The notes under the pieces: model-generated
What the model saw: the letters and a program-made list of their open reading frames with translations, nothing else
Told to the model about the DNA's origin: nothing
The model's database searches: none
Program-made: the position numbers and the translations under genes
In this document: positions 1 to 6,326 of the stretch, one piece after another
How the letters are laid out: each line of letters starts with the position of its first letter
How positions within the stretch are numbered: the stretch's first letter is position 1
NCBI GenBank assembly: GCA_023701085.1
Contig: JAMPXR010000109.1
Span: 1 to 7,922 of the forward strand
DNA: 7,922 nt
Direction of reading: 5' to 3'
From: Ramlibacter sp.
GTDB taxonomy: Bacteria; Pseudomonadota; Gammaproteobacteria; Burkholderiales; Burkholderiaceae_C

Positions 1-1
1 G

Positions 2-1000
2 GCGCTGGCCGGCCCCGGCAGCGTCGCGCTGGCGATGTTGCTGATCGTCGTCTCCAACACCTTCTATTCGTACGGCGAATCGCTGACGGCGGCCTTTCTT
101 CCCGAACTGGCCCGCCCCGACGCACTGGGAAAGGTCAGCGGCTGGGGCTGGAGTTTCGGTTATTTCGGCGGCATGCTGGCGCTGGGCCTGTGCCTGGGCT
201 ACGTGCTCTGGGCGCAGTCGCGCGGCATCGAGGCGGCGCGCTTCGTGCCGGTCACGATGCTGATCACGGCGGCGCTCTATGGTGGCGCGTCGCTGGTCAC
301 GTTCTGGCTGCTCGGGGAAAGGGCGCAGCCCAGCCCGGATGCGCTGCGGCAGGGGGGCTTGCGCGCTTCCTTGCAGCAGTTGCACCGCACGTTCGGCCAG
401 GCGCGGCGCTTCAACGATTTCATGTGGCTGCTGGCCTGCGCCACGCTGTACCAGGGCGGCGTGGCCGTCGCGGTGACGCTGGCCGCGATCTATGCCGAAA
501 CGGTGATCGGGTTCCAGCAGCAGGAGACCATGGTCCTGATCTTCGTGCTCAACGTCGCGGCGGCCGCCGGCGCATTCGGCTGGGGCTACCTGCAGGACCG
601 CATCGGGCACAAGATCGCGCTGGGCAGCACACTGGTCGGCTGGGTCGCGACCTGCATCATCGCCGCCGTGACCACGACCAAGGGCGGCTTCTGGTGGGCG
701 GCGGCCATCGCGGGCCTGTGCATGGGGTCCAGCCAGTCGGCCGGCCGTGCCATGGCCGGCATGTTCGCCCCTCGCCGGCAACTGGCGGAGTTCTATGGCC
801 TGTGGACCTTCGCCATCCGGCTGGCCAGCATCATCGGGCCCTTGAGCTACGGCGCGATCACCTGGGCCACCGGGGGCAACCAGCGGCTGGCCATCTTGTC
901 CACCGCCGCGCTGTTCATCGCGGGCTTGTTGCTGTTGCTGCCGGTGAACGTCCAGCGCGGGCGCGAGGCGGCGCTGGCGGCAGACTCGACTGCTGCGTAG
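2..1000 (+). CDS. MFS transporter, UMF1 / Atg22-like family (5' end missing)
   Basis: The frame is open from the first bases of the window to a TAG stop, giving 332 visible residues. Members of this family are usually about 430-460 residues, so roughly the first three or four helices lie outside the window. The protein is an inner-membrane permease: long hydrophobic stretches alternate with short basic loops, for example LDRIGHK-like loop residues 'QDRIGHK', typical of the MFS motif between helices. Family signatures are AFLPELA (about residues 31-37), the glycine/aromatic run SGWGWSFGYFGG (46-57), and late in the protein GSSQSAGRAMAG and EFYGLWTFAIRLASIIGPLSYG. These match the UMF1/Atg22-like branch. 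The substrate cannot be told from sequence; eukaryotic Atg22 exports amino acids from the vacuole, but bacterial members are mostly uncharacterised. The gene runs convergently toward the fumarase gene, with hairpins in the gap. Family call is confident, substrate unknown. Confidence 0.86.
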   Translation, partial: ALAGPGSVALAMLLIVVSNTFYSYGESLTAAFLPELARPDALGKVSGWGWSFGYFGGMLALGLCLGYVLWAQSRGIEAARFVPVTMLITAALYGGASLVTFWLLGERAQPSPDALRQGGLRASLQQLHRTFGQARRFNDFMWLLACATLYQGGVAVAVTLAAIYAETVIGFQQQETMVLIFVLNVAAAAGAFGWGYLQDRIGHKIALGSTLVGWVATCIIAAVTTTKGGFWWAAAIAGLCMGSSQSAGRAMAGMFAPRRQLAEFYGLWTFAIRLASIIGPLSYGAITWATGGNQRLAILSTAALFIAGLLLLLPVNVQRGREAALAADSTAA

Positions 1001-1001
1001 T

Positions 1002-1022
1002 GCGGGCAGCCGCGCTGCCCGC
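1002..1022. terminator. Hairpin between convergent genes, possible terminator
   Basis: Two bases after the transporter stop codon, GCGGGCAGC (1002-1010) and GCTGCCCGC (1014-1022) form a perfect 9-bp GC-rich stem with a 3-base CGC loop. The 3-base loop is tight, and no T-run follows on the + strand (the next bases are CGTTAAAT), so it is not a textbook intrinsic terminator. Its position directly behind the stop, before an oppositely oriented gene, suggests transcript-end formation or 3'-end protection. Confidence 0.5.
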
Positions 1023-1044
1023 CGTTAAATCAACCGCCTCTTGC

Positions 1045-1066
1045 GGTGGGCAACAAGTTGCCGACC
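1045..1066. repeat. REP-like palindromic element
   Basis: GGTGGGCAAC (1045-1054), AA, GTTGCCGACC (1057-1066) pairs at 9 of 10 positions; the only mismatch is G1048/G1063. It is followed by CTACG. From general knowledge, short palindromes of the GGTGGGCA...TGCCCACC-CTACG kind are dispersed in many copies behind genes in proteobacteria, and this one fits that style. It sits between the convergent transporter and fumarase genes, where it could also act as a bidirectional terminator or mRNA-stabilising stem. A single copy is visible, so the repeat status is inferred. Confidence 0.45.
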
Positions 1067-1094
1067 CTACGCGCAACGGCGTGTTTGCGGGGAC

Positions 1095-2636
1095 TCAGGC
1101 CGCCGCGACCGGGATGTTCTTGAACTCGCCGGTCGCGATTCTCTTTTGCCACTCGGTCGGTCCGGTGACGTGGGCGCTGGTGCCGCCGGCGTCCACCGCC
1201 ACCGTCACCGGCATGTCGACCACGTCGAATTCGTAGATCGCCTCCATGCCCAGGTCGCCGAAGCCCACCACCTTGGCCGTCTTGATCGCCTTGGACACCA
1301 GGTAGGCGGCGCCGCCCACGGCCATCAGGTAGGCGCTCTTGTGCTTGCGGATCGCCTCGATCGCCGTCGGGCCGCGCTCGGCCTTGCCGATCATGGCGAT
1401 CAGGCCGGTCTGGTCCAGCATCATGTCGGTGAACTTGTCCATGCGGGTCGCGGTGGTGGGGCCGGCCGGGCCCACCGCCTCGCCCTTGATCGGATCGACC
1501 GGTCCGACGTAGTAGATGACGCGGTTGGTGAAATCCACCGGCAGCTTCTCGCCCTTGGCCAGCATGTCCTTGATGCGCTGGTGCGCGGCATCGCGGCCGG
1601 TCAGCATCTTGCCATTGAGCAGCAGCGTGTCGCCCGGCTTCCAGCTCGCGACCTCTTCGCGCGTGAGCGTGTCGAGGTTGACCTTGCGGCTCTTCTTGTC
1701 GTCGGGCGCCCAGTCCACGTTCGGCCAGATGTCCAGGCTCGGCGGATCCAGGTACACGGGGCCGGAGCCGTCCATCACGAAATGCGCATGGCGCGTGGCC
1801 GCGCAGTTGGGAATCATCGCCACCGGCTTGCCGGCCGCGTGCGTCGGGTACATCTTGATCTTGACGTCCAGCACTGTGGTGAGGCCGCCCAGGCCCTGCG
1901 CGCCTATGCCCAGCGCGTTCACCTTGTCGTACAGCTCCAGGCGCATTTCCTCGGTCTTGTTCTTCGGCCCGCGCTGCTGCAGCTCGTACATGTCCAGGTG
2001 GTCCATCAGCGACTCCTTGGCCATCAGCATCGCCTTCTCGGCCGTTCCGCCTATGCCTATGCCCAGCATGCCGGGCGGGCACCAGCCCGCGCCCATGGTC
2101 GGCACGGTCTTGAGCACCCAGTCCACCACCGAGTCGCTCGGGTTGAGCATCGCCAGCTTGGTCTTGTTCTCGCTGCCGCCACCCTTCGCGGCCACCGTCA
2201 CTTCCAGCTTGTCGCCCGGCACCAGCTCGGTGAAGATGACGGCCGGCGTGTTGTCCTTGGTGTTCTTGCGCTCGAACTGCGGATCGGCCACCACCGAGGC
2301 GCGCAGGGTGTTGTCGGGGTGGTTATAGCCGCGGCGCACGCCCTCGTTGACGGCGTCATCCAGCGAACCGGTGAAGCCCTCGAAACGCACATCCATGCCC
2401 ACTTTCAGGAACACGTTCACGATGCCCGTGTCCTGGCACATCGGGCGGTGACCGGTGGCGCTCATCTTGCTGTTGGTGAGGATCTGCGCGATCGCGTCCT
2501 TGGCAGCCGGGCTGCGCTCGCGCTCGTAGGCGCGTGCCAGGTGGGCAATGAAATCCGCAGGATGGTAGTAGCTGATGTACTGCAACGCGGCCGCGATGGA
2601 TTCGGTCAGGTCGCTGGCTTTGATGGTGGTCGTCAT
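1095..2636 (-). CDS. Fumarate hydratase, class I ([4Fe-4S])
   Basis: A 513-residue protein that interconverts fumarate and (S)-malate in the TCA cycle, in the cytoplasm, using an oxygen-sensitive [4Fe-4S] cluster. Three cysteines in conserved settings are the expected cluster ligands: C67 in RPMCQDTG, C186 in GAGWCPPGM and C278 in IPNCAATRHAHF. The N-terminal hydratase domain spans about residues 10-290. The C-terminal beta-type domain follows and contains GPAGPTTATRMD (389-400) and GLIAMIGKAERGP. Length fits the single-chain class I enzymes (about 505-550 residues), so it is not a split alpha/beta pair. The frame stays open 54 codons further upstream, but I chose the ATG at 2636 because MTTTIKASDLTES is where family-like sequence begins and a promoter-like GATAAT lies inside the longer reading. 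A FumA/FumB-type symbol would be a guess. Tartrate dehydratase is the main alternative, but the length and two-domain fusion favour fumarase. Confidence 0.95.
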   Translation of the reverse strand: MTTTIKASDLTESIAAALQYISYYHPADFIAHLARAYERERSPAAKDAIAQILTNSKMSATGHRPMCQDTGIVNVFLKVGMDVRFEGFTGSLDDAVNEGVRRGYNHPDNTLRASVVADPQFERKNTKDNTPAVIFTELVPGDKLEVTVAAKGGGSENKTKLAMLNPSDSVVDWVLKTVPTMGAGWCPPGMLGIGIGGTAEKAMLMAKESLMDHLDMYELQQRGPKNKTEEMRLELYDKVNALGIGAQGLGGLTTVLDVKIKMYPTHAAGKPVAMIPNCAATRHAHFVMDGSGPVYLDPPSLDIWPNVDWAPDDKKSRKVNLDTLTREEVASWKPGDTLLLNGKMLTGRDAAHQRIKDMLAKGEKLPVDFTNRVIYYVGPVDPIKGEAVGPAGPTTATRMDKFTDMMLDQTGLIAMIGKAERGPTAIEAIRKHKSAYLMAVGGAAYLVSKAIKTAKVVGFGDLGMEAIYEFDVVDMPVTVAVDAGGTSAHVTGPTEWQKRIATGEFKNIPVAAA

Positions 2637-2881
2637 GCTCTTGAGGGGTGGTGCAGGGGTTAACCCGATTATCCCAGACGCTGTTGAGGGCCCCTGCGCC
2701 GTGCTTTGACGTGGATCAGGTAACGCTTCGGCTGGCATTTGAAACGCTTGGGTCACGCTGTGTGCCTGCGCGAAACCTGCACAAATCAACTGCCGCAACT
2801 CAGCAGTGACGCTGACGCGCTGGCTGGACCGACGCTATGCCGTTTGGAGCGGTGCAGGCGTGCGGGTCCGCGTCGAGCAAG
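2637..2881. other. Intergenic region between the regulator's 3' end and the fumarase start
   Basis: This 245-base gap lies between two genes that both read on the minus strand. It holds the candidate fumarase promoter near 2668, the palindrome 2657-2666, and an inverted repeat GCAGGGG (2653-2659) / CCCCTGC (2691-2697) flanking the promoter. From about 2720 to 2881 I see no convincing gene, RNA or strong terminator; the open frames here lack protein-like composition. Confidence 0.6.
2668..2673 (-). promoter_or_regulatory. Candidate -10 box for the fumarase gene
   Basis: Read on the minus strand, TCTGGGATAATCGG contains GATAAT, matching five of six bases of the sigma70 -10 consensus. Transcription would begin near 2661, giving a leader of about 25 bases before the ATG at 2636. 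No good -35 hexamer sits 16-18 bases upstream (the sequence there is CAGGGG). A perfect 10-bp palindrome, GGGTTAACCC (2657-2666), covers the predicted start site. Confidence 0.45.
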
Positions 2882-3580
2882 TCAGCCCGCGGGGCTCGCG
2901 TCGGCGCGGGCGACCGACGCGATCCGCGCGAACATGCTGCGGGCGTTCCAGGTTGGGAAGGATCTTGCGAGCGACACGGGGCCGTGCAGTCGGATGCGGC
3001 CCTCGCGCGTGGCTTGGGTCCAGGAGAGCTGGCCGGCGTGCCACTTGACGAAGGCCTCGGCTTCCGCCGTGATGTAGAGGTCCTCGTCGCGGCCGGGGCA
3101 GGTCTTGCAGATCTCGGCGTCCCCGAGCTCGATGAGCAGCCAATAGCGCTCCGGTCGCGGACGACCGGTGAAATCGAACCGGATGACGATGCGTCGAGCC
3201 GGGAGCAACTCGCGGCGCAACGCGCGGCACATCGACCACAGCGCCACAAAGGGGTCGAGGTTCTCGGGAGCGATCTCGAGCCAGCGCGCACCCCACTCGC
3301 CGAGCGACTGGCAGACCGCGAAGAGCTCGCGGCCCGCGGGCGTGAGCCTGTAGTGGTGCCCGCGCCCGTCGGGCTTGGACGCCGACTCGACGATACCCCG
3401 CCGTTCGAGCTGCCTGAGCCGTTCCGACAGCAAGGTACGCGACAGTCCGGGTGCGCCCTCAAGGATCTCACTGAAGCAGCCGCAGCCGAGGTGAAGGTTG
3501 CGGATGATCAGCGGCGTCCAGCGCTCGGCGAAGATCTCGGCGCCACGGGCGATGGGACAGTATTGGCCGTACGTCCTCAT
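2882..3580 (-). CDS. HxlR-family winged-helix regulator with SCP2-like C-terminal domain
   Basis: A 232-residue DNA-binding regulator. Residues about 6-100 form an HxlR-type winged helix: YCPIARGAEIFAERWTPLI opens the domain, GLSRTLLSERLRQLERRGIVE (about 45-65) holds the recognition helix, and GRGHHYRLTPAGREL (72-86) is the wing. Residues about 130-210 (IVIRFDFTG, YWLLIELGD, DLYITAEAEAFVKWHAGQLSW, GRIRLHGP) resemble the sterol-carrier SCP2-like ligand domain often fused to HxlR regulators. C8 is at the position of the redox cysteine of YodB-type members; C33, C35 and a C158-K-T-C161 pair add further thiols. The frame is open 38 codons further upstream, but the ATG at 3580 starts the family-like MRTYGQYCPIAR. 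It is divergent from the FAD oxidase with a 104-base shared control region, so it probably controls that gene and itself. Its effector is unknown. Confidence 0.88.
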   Translation of the reverse strand: MRTYGQYCPIARGAEIFAERWTPLIIRNLHLGCGCFSEILEGAPGLSRTLLSERLRQLERRGIVESASKPDGRGHHYRLTPAGRELFAVCQSLGEWGARWLEIAPENLDPFVALWSMCRALRRELLPARRIVIRFDFTGRPRPERYWLLIELGDAEICKTCPGRDEDLYITAEAEAFVKWHAGQLSWTQATREGRIRLHGPVSLARSFPTWNARSMFARIASVARADASPAG

Positions 3581-3607
3581 GAATCCCAGTATGGCGCGCC
3601 CAGCTTC

Positions 3608-3640
3608 GGCTGTGAAGTCCAGATTCTTGACTTTACGGCC
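3608..3640. promoter_or_regulatory. 33-bp imperfect palindrome, candidate operator between divergent genes
   Basis: The sequence is symmetric about T3624, with 13 of 16 base pairs matching: arms GGC, GT, AAGTC and AGA on the left are mirrored by TCT, GACTT, AC and GCC on the right. The mismatches are 3611/3637, 3614/3634 and 3620/3628. HxlR proteins bind as dimers to such dyads in their divergent promoters. The palindrome overlaps a -35-like TTGACT (3627-3632) on the + strand, which lacks a clear -10. It also covers a -35-like TTCACA on the minus strand (3611-3616), with CATACT (3588-3593) 17 bases downstream. That minus-strand promoter would start transcription almost at the regulator's ATG, so it is weak. 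Occupancy would plausibly block both directions. Confidence 0.6.
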
Positions 3641-3674
3641 ATGGTCCGCGGTGGTCGGATGCTGTCTTTGAAAT

Positions 3675-3680
3675 GGAGGA
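3675..3680 (+). promoter_or_regulatory. Shine-Dalgarno GGAGGA deciding the oxidase start
   Basis: GGAGGA lies four bases before the ATG at 3685. The in-frame ATG at 3673 overlaps this site and would have no ribosome binding site of its own at proper distance, so 3685 is the better start. Confidence 0.65.
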
Positions 3681-3684
3681 CACC

Positions 3685-5139
3685 ATGGCGACACCGATGA
3701 CCGCGGAACCGGGCCGCTCGAGCCGGCAGCCAGACCTCGTTGAAATCAAGGGCTTTCGAGGCCGGCTGATCGGTTGCGACCACGCCGGCTACGACATCGC
3801 GCGTGCGGTGTGGAACGGCGCCGTCGAGCGGCACCCGCGCCTGATCGCCCAATGCATAGGGACCGCCGACGTGGTCGCGGCCCTGCGTTTCGCCCGCGAC
3901 CACGACCTGGAAATCGCCGTACGAGGCGGCGGCCACAACGTGGCGGGCACCGCCGTTTGCGACGATGGACTTGTCATCGATCTCTGGGCGATGCGGGCCG
4001 TGCGGGTTGATCCCGTCCACCGCAGGGCATGGGTGCAGGGCGGTGCGCTGTGGGGCGACGTCGATCACGAGACCCAGATGCACGGCCTGGCGACCACCGG
4101 TGGAATCGTGAGCCACACCGGCGTCGCCGGGCTCACCCTTGGCGGTGGCGTCGGGTGGCTGATGCGCAAGCACGGACTGACGGTCGACAACCTTCTGGCC
4201 GCCAATGTCGTCACAGCCGACGGAGAATTGCTGCGCGCGTCCGAAAGCGAGCACCCCGACCTGTTCTGGGCGCTGCGCGGCGGCGGTGGCAACTTCGGCG
4301 TGGTGACGTCGTTCGAGTTTGGCCTCCACCCCCTCGGGCCCATCGTCCTGGCCGGGCCCCTCTTCTGGGATGCGAGCGAGGCCAGGCAGGTTCTGCGCTT
4401 CTACCGCGACTTCATCCGCAACGCTGCCGACGAGCTTGGCACCGTCGTGCGGTTCGGCACCGCGCCACCGCTGCCGGTCATCCCGCCAGAACTGCATTGG
4501 CGCCCGGTCGTGATGATCGGCACCTGCTACGCCGGGCGGATCGAGGATGGTGAGCGGGCGCTGGCCCCGTTGCGCGGGTGCCGGGCTCCTCTACTCGACC
4601 TGGTCGGCCCCACGCCGTATGTGGGATTCCAGAGCGCGCTCGACTCGACCGTCGTGCACGGGTGGAGCTACTACTGGAAGTCAACCCACCTCCCTGAACT
4701 CAGTGACGAGCTGATCGATGTCATCGCCGGGCACGCGTTTTCCAGCGCGTCGCCAAGGTCGTACGCGGCGATGTTCCATCTGAAGGGCGCGGTGAGCCGC
4801 GTGGCCGAGGGTGGAACGGCATTCGGCAACCGGCAGGCTTCGCACGCGATCACGCTGGATGCGGTGTGGCGGCCCGGCGAGGACTTCGCCGCGCGGGACA
4901 CCGCTTGGGCGAAGGGATTCTTTGCCGCTCTCGGCCGATTCCGGGAGGGTGTCTACGTCAACTTCCTCGGCGGCGACGAAGACCCCGGCCGGGTGCGCGA
5001 GGCCTACGGCGACCGCGTCTACGACCGGCTGGTGGACGTAAAAGCGAGGTACGACCCCGACAACGTCTTCCATCACAACCAGAATATCCGCCCGCGGTCG
5101 AGTCACGCTACGACATCTCGGACCACCGATTCGTTGTAG
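3685..5139 (+). CDS. FAD-linked oxidase, VAO/PCMH family with BBE domain
   Basis: A 484-residue flavoprotein related to 6-hydroxynicotine oxidase, berberine bridge enzyme and sugar oxidases, which oxidise alcohols or amines and pass electrons to O2. The FAD-binding domain covers about residues 50-215: AVRGGGHNVAGTAVCDDGLVIDL carries H84, the expected covalent 8-alpha-histidyl FAD site; TGVAGLTLGGGVGW (145-158) and LRGGGGNFGVVTSFEF (197-212) complete it. The C-terminal BBE segment is YVNFLGG...YDRLVDVKARYDPDNVFHHNQNIRP (424-470). By alignment to bicovalent enzymes the second flavin-anchoring Cys is V142, so only one covalent link is expected. No signal peptide is seen, so it is probably cytoplasmic. 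The last 14 residues after NQNIRP are polar and unlike the family's usual ending. It is divergent from the HxlR regulator, its likely controller. The substrate cannot be assigned. Confidence 0.92.
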   Translation: MATPMTAEPGRSSRQPDLVEIKGFRGRLIGCDHAGYDIARAVWNGAVERHPRLIAQCIGTADVVAALRFARDHDLEIAVRGGGHNVAGTAVCDDGLVIDLWAMRAVRVDPVHRRAWVQGGALWGDVDHETQMHGLATTGGIVSHTGVAGLTLGGGVGWLMRKHGLTVDNLLAANVVTADGELLRASESEHPDLFWALRGGGGNFGVVTSFEFGLHPLGPIVLAGPLFWDASEARQVLRFYRDFIRNAADELGTVVRFGTAPPLPVIPPELHWRPVVMIGTCYAGRIEDGERALAPLRGCRAPLLDLVGPTPYVGFQSALDSTVVHGWSYYWKSTHLPELSDELIDVIAGHAFSSASPRSYAAMFHLKGAVSRVAEGGTAFGNRQASHAITLDAVWRPGEDFAARDTAWAKGFFAALGRFREGVYVNFLGGDEDPGRVREAYGDRVYDRLVDVKARYDPDNVFHHNQNIRPRSSHATTSRTTDSL

Positions 5140-5310
5140 TGGTCGGCGATCCCCTGCTGCTGTCCAACCATCGAGGCAGCCGCGCGTCGAGGCGGCGCGC
5201 CTGTCCATGGACCTGGCGCGAGACCCAGCCGATTGCCTCGGCGATATGATCCTGTTCCTTGGCCGCGGCCGCGCCGGCGGACCCCGCGCTGTATTCGAGA
5301 AGGAGTCCGT
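5140..5310 (+). other. Intergenic region before the UroD-family gene
   Basis: This 171-base gap has no convincing complete gene. It contains a -10-like TATGAT (5245-5250) with no good -35, which would give a leader of about 54 bases. It also has a direct repeat TCGAGGC (5171-5177, 5187-5193) and a GC-rich palindrome GGCCGCGGCC (5261-5270). No clear terminator follows the oxidase gene. The left part, read on the minus strand, may hold a gene remnant (see findings). Confidence 0.45.
5300..5305 (+). promoter_or_regulatory. Shine-Dalgarno AAGGAG supporting a TTG start
   Basis: AAGGAG is spaced five bases from the TTG at 5311. It fixes the start of the UroD-family gene at this non-ATG codon; the upstream in-frame ATG at 5233 would add 26 arginine/proline-rich residues that do not look like protein. 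Confidence 0.75.
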
Positions 5311-6318
5311 TTGAACAAGAAAGAGCGTTTGCAGGCCGCGCTGCGTGGTGACGTGCCCGACCGCGTGCCAGCCTCGATCTGGCTTCACGATTTCGCGCAG
5401 GAGCACTCCGCGCAGGCCTTGTTCGCGCAGACGGTGCGCCTGGCCGAGCGCTTCGACCTCGACCTGGTGAAGCCGCAGATGCGGCCGCACTGTTTCGGCC
5501 AGATGTGGGGGCAGGAGTTCACGCGCTCGACCCGCGCGGACGAATGGCCCGTGGTGACGCGGCACGCGCTGCGCGACGATGCGGACCTTGCGCAGATCGG
5601 GCCGCGCGACGGGCGCAGCGGCGCCCTGGGCGAGCAGGTCGAGGCGATCCGCCTGCTGCGCGGCGAGTTCGGCCCCGATGTGCCGATGGTGGCGACGGTG
5701 TTTTCGCCGATGATGAACCTGACGCTGATGCACGCCGGGGGCGCCGCGGCGGCGCTGCAGCTTCAGCGCAGCGCCCCGCAGGCGCTGCAGCGCGCGCTCG
5801 ACTGCATGACGGACACCTTGTCCCAGTTCGCCGCCGCCTGCCTGGATGCCGGCGCCGACGGCATCTTCTACGCCACGCAGGCCATCAACCACGGGCAGAC
5901 CACGAGGCAGGAGTGGGAACGCTTTCAGCAGCCCTGCGATGCGCGCATCCTGGCCGCCGCCAAGGACGGCTGGGCCAACATCCTGCACATCTGCGGCCCG
6001 GCGATCGAGGCGGCGTGGTTCCAGGACTATCCGGCGCCACTCGTCAGCTGGGCGACGACGCCGCCGAACCCGGACATCCGCGCGATGCGCGCGCGCACCG
6101 GCAGGACGGTGCTCGCAGGCATGCCGGGCAAGCCGGCGTTCGCCCAGATGACGCCCGAGGCGCTGCGCGCGCATGTATCCGCATCGCTGGAGGCCACCGG
6201 CGGCGTCGGCCATGTGCTGGGTCCCGACTGCTCGATCAACCCCGGCACGCCCGACGCGCTGATCGACGCCGTGTTCGAAGCGGCCAGAGCGTTTAGGCCG
6301 CATCGCCTGGACGCCTGA
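5311..6318 (+). CDS. Uroporphyrinogen-decarboxylase-family protein (not HemE), methyltransferase-like zinc motif
   Basis: A 335-residue protein of the UROD/MtaA superfamily TIM barrel. It starts at TTG with the family-typical MNKKERLQAALRGDVPDRVP. It lacks the HemE N-terminal signature (R-x-P-x-W-x-M-R-Q-A-G-R), having DRVPASIWLHDF instead, so it is not the haem-pathway enzyme. ILHICG (H226, C228) and GPDCSINPGTP (C307) reproduce the His-x-Cys...Cys zinc-binding pattern of methylcobalamin:coenzyme M methyltransferases, with almost the same spacing. Other conserved-looking segments are DAGADGIFYATQ (179-190) and TVLAGMPGK. The SDR gene follows after 8 bases, so the two are almost surely co-transcribed, and a Bug-type binding protein comes next. 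Possible roles are methyl transfer or demethylation, or a carboxylate/aromatic catabolic step; no corrinoid protein is visible. Family confident, reaction unknown. Confidence 0.85.
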   Translation: MNKKERLQAALRGDVPDRVPASIWLHDFAQEHSAQALFAQTVRLAERFDLDLVKPQMRPHCFGQMWGQEFTRSTRADEWPVVTRHALRDDADLAQIGPRDGRSGALGEQVEAIRLLRGEFGPDVPMVATVFSPMMNLTLMHAGGAAAALQLQRSAPQALQRALDCMTDTLSQFAAACLDAGADGIFYATQAINHGQTTRQEWERFQQPCDARILAAAKDGWANILHICGPAIEAAWFQDYPAPLVSWATTPPNPDIRAMRARTGRTVLAGMPGKPAFAQMTPEALRAHVSASLEATGGVGHVLGPDCSINPGTPDALIDAVFEAARAFRPHRLDA

Positions 6319-6326
6319 GCAAGACC

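Noticed and set aside
1041..2663. Long + strand open frame (540 codons) opposite the fumarase gene
   Set aside because: It is antisense to a clearly conserved enzyme, rich in His/Arg/Ala/Val as expected from a GC-rich shadow, and has no recognisable motif.
2637..2798. 54-codon N-terminal extension of fumarase
   Set aside because: The added residues are not family-like, and the extension would contain the promoter-like GATAAT. The ATG at 2636 gives the expected length.
2739..3077. Small + strand open frame overlapping the regulator's 3' end
   Set aside because: Composition is shadow-like, no ribosome binding site is evident, and half of it is antisense to the regulator.
3581..3694. 38-codon N-terminal extension of the HxlR regulator
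   Set aside because: It would run through the divergent control region and its palindrome and past the oxidase start; HxlR proteins normally begin close to the YCPIAR segment.
3593..5201. GGCGCGCC octamers at 3593-3600 and 5194-5201 flanking the oxidase gene, considered as insertion boundary repeats
   Set aside because: An 8-bp self-complementary GC word is expected by chance in DNA this GC-rich, and the flanking bases do not match.
4681..6303. Long - strand open frame (540 codons) opposite the oxidase 3' end and the UroD-family gene
   Set aside because: It spans two genes on the other strand plus their gap, has arginine-rich shadow composition and no domain. The equal length to the frame opposite fumarase is coincidence.
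5311..6318. Assignment of the UroD-family gene as hemE
   Set aside because: The invariant HemE N-terminal arginine motif is missing and a zinc-ligand pattern not used by HemE is present.
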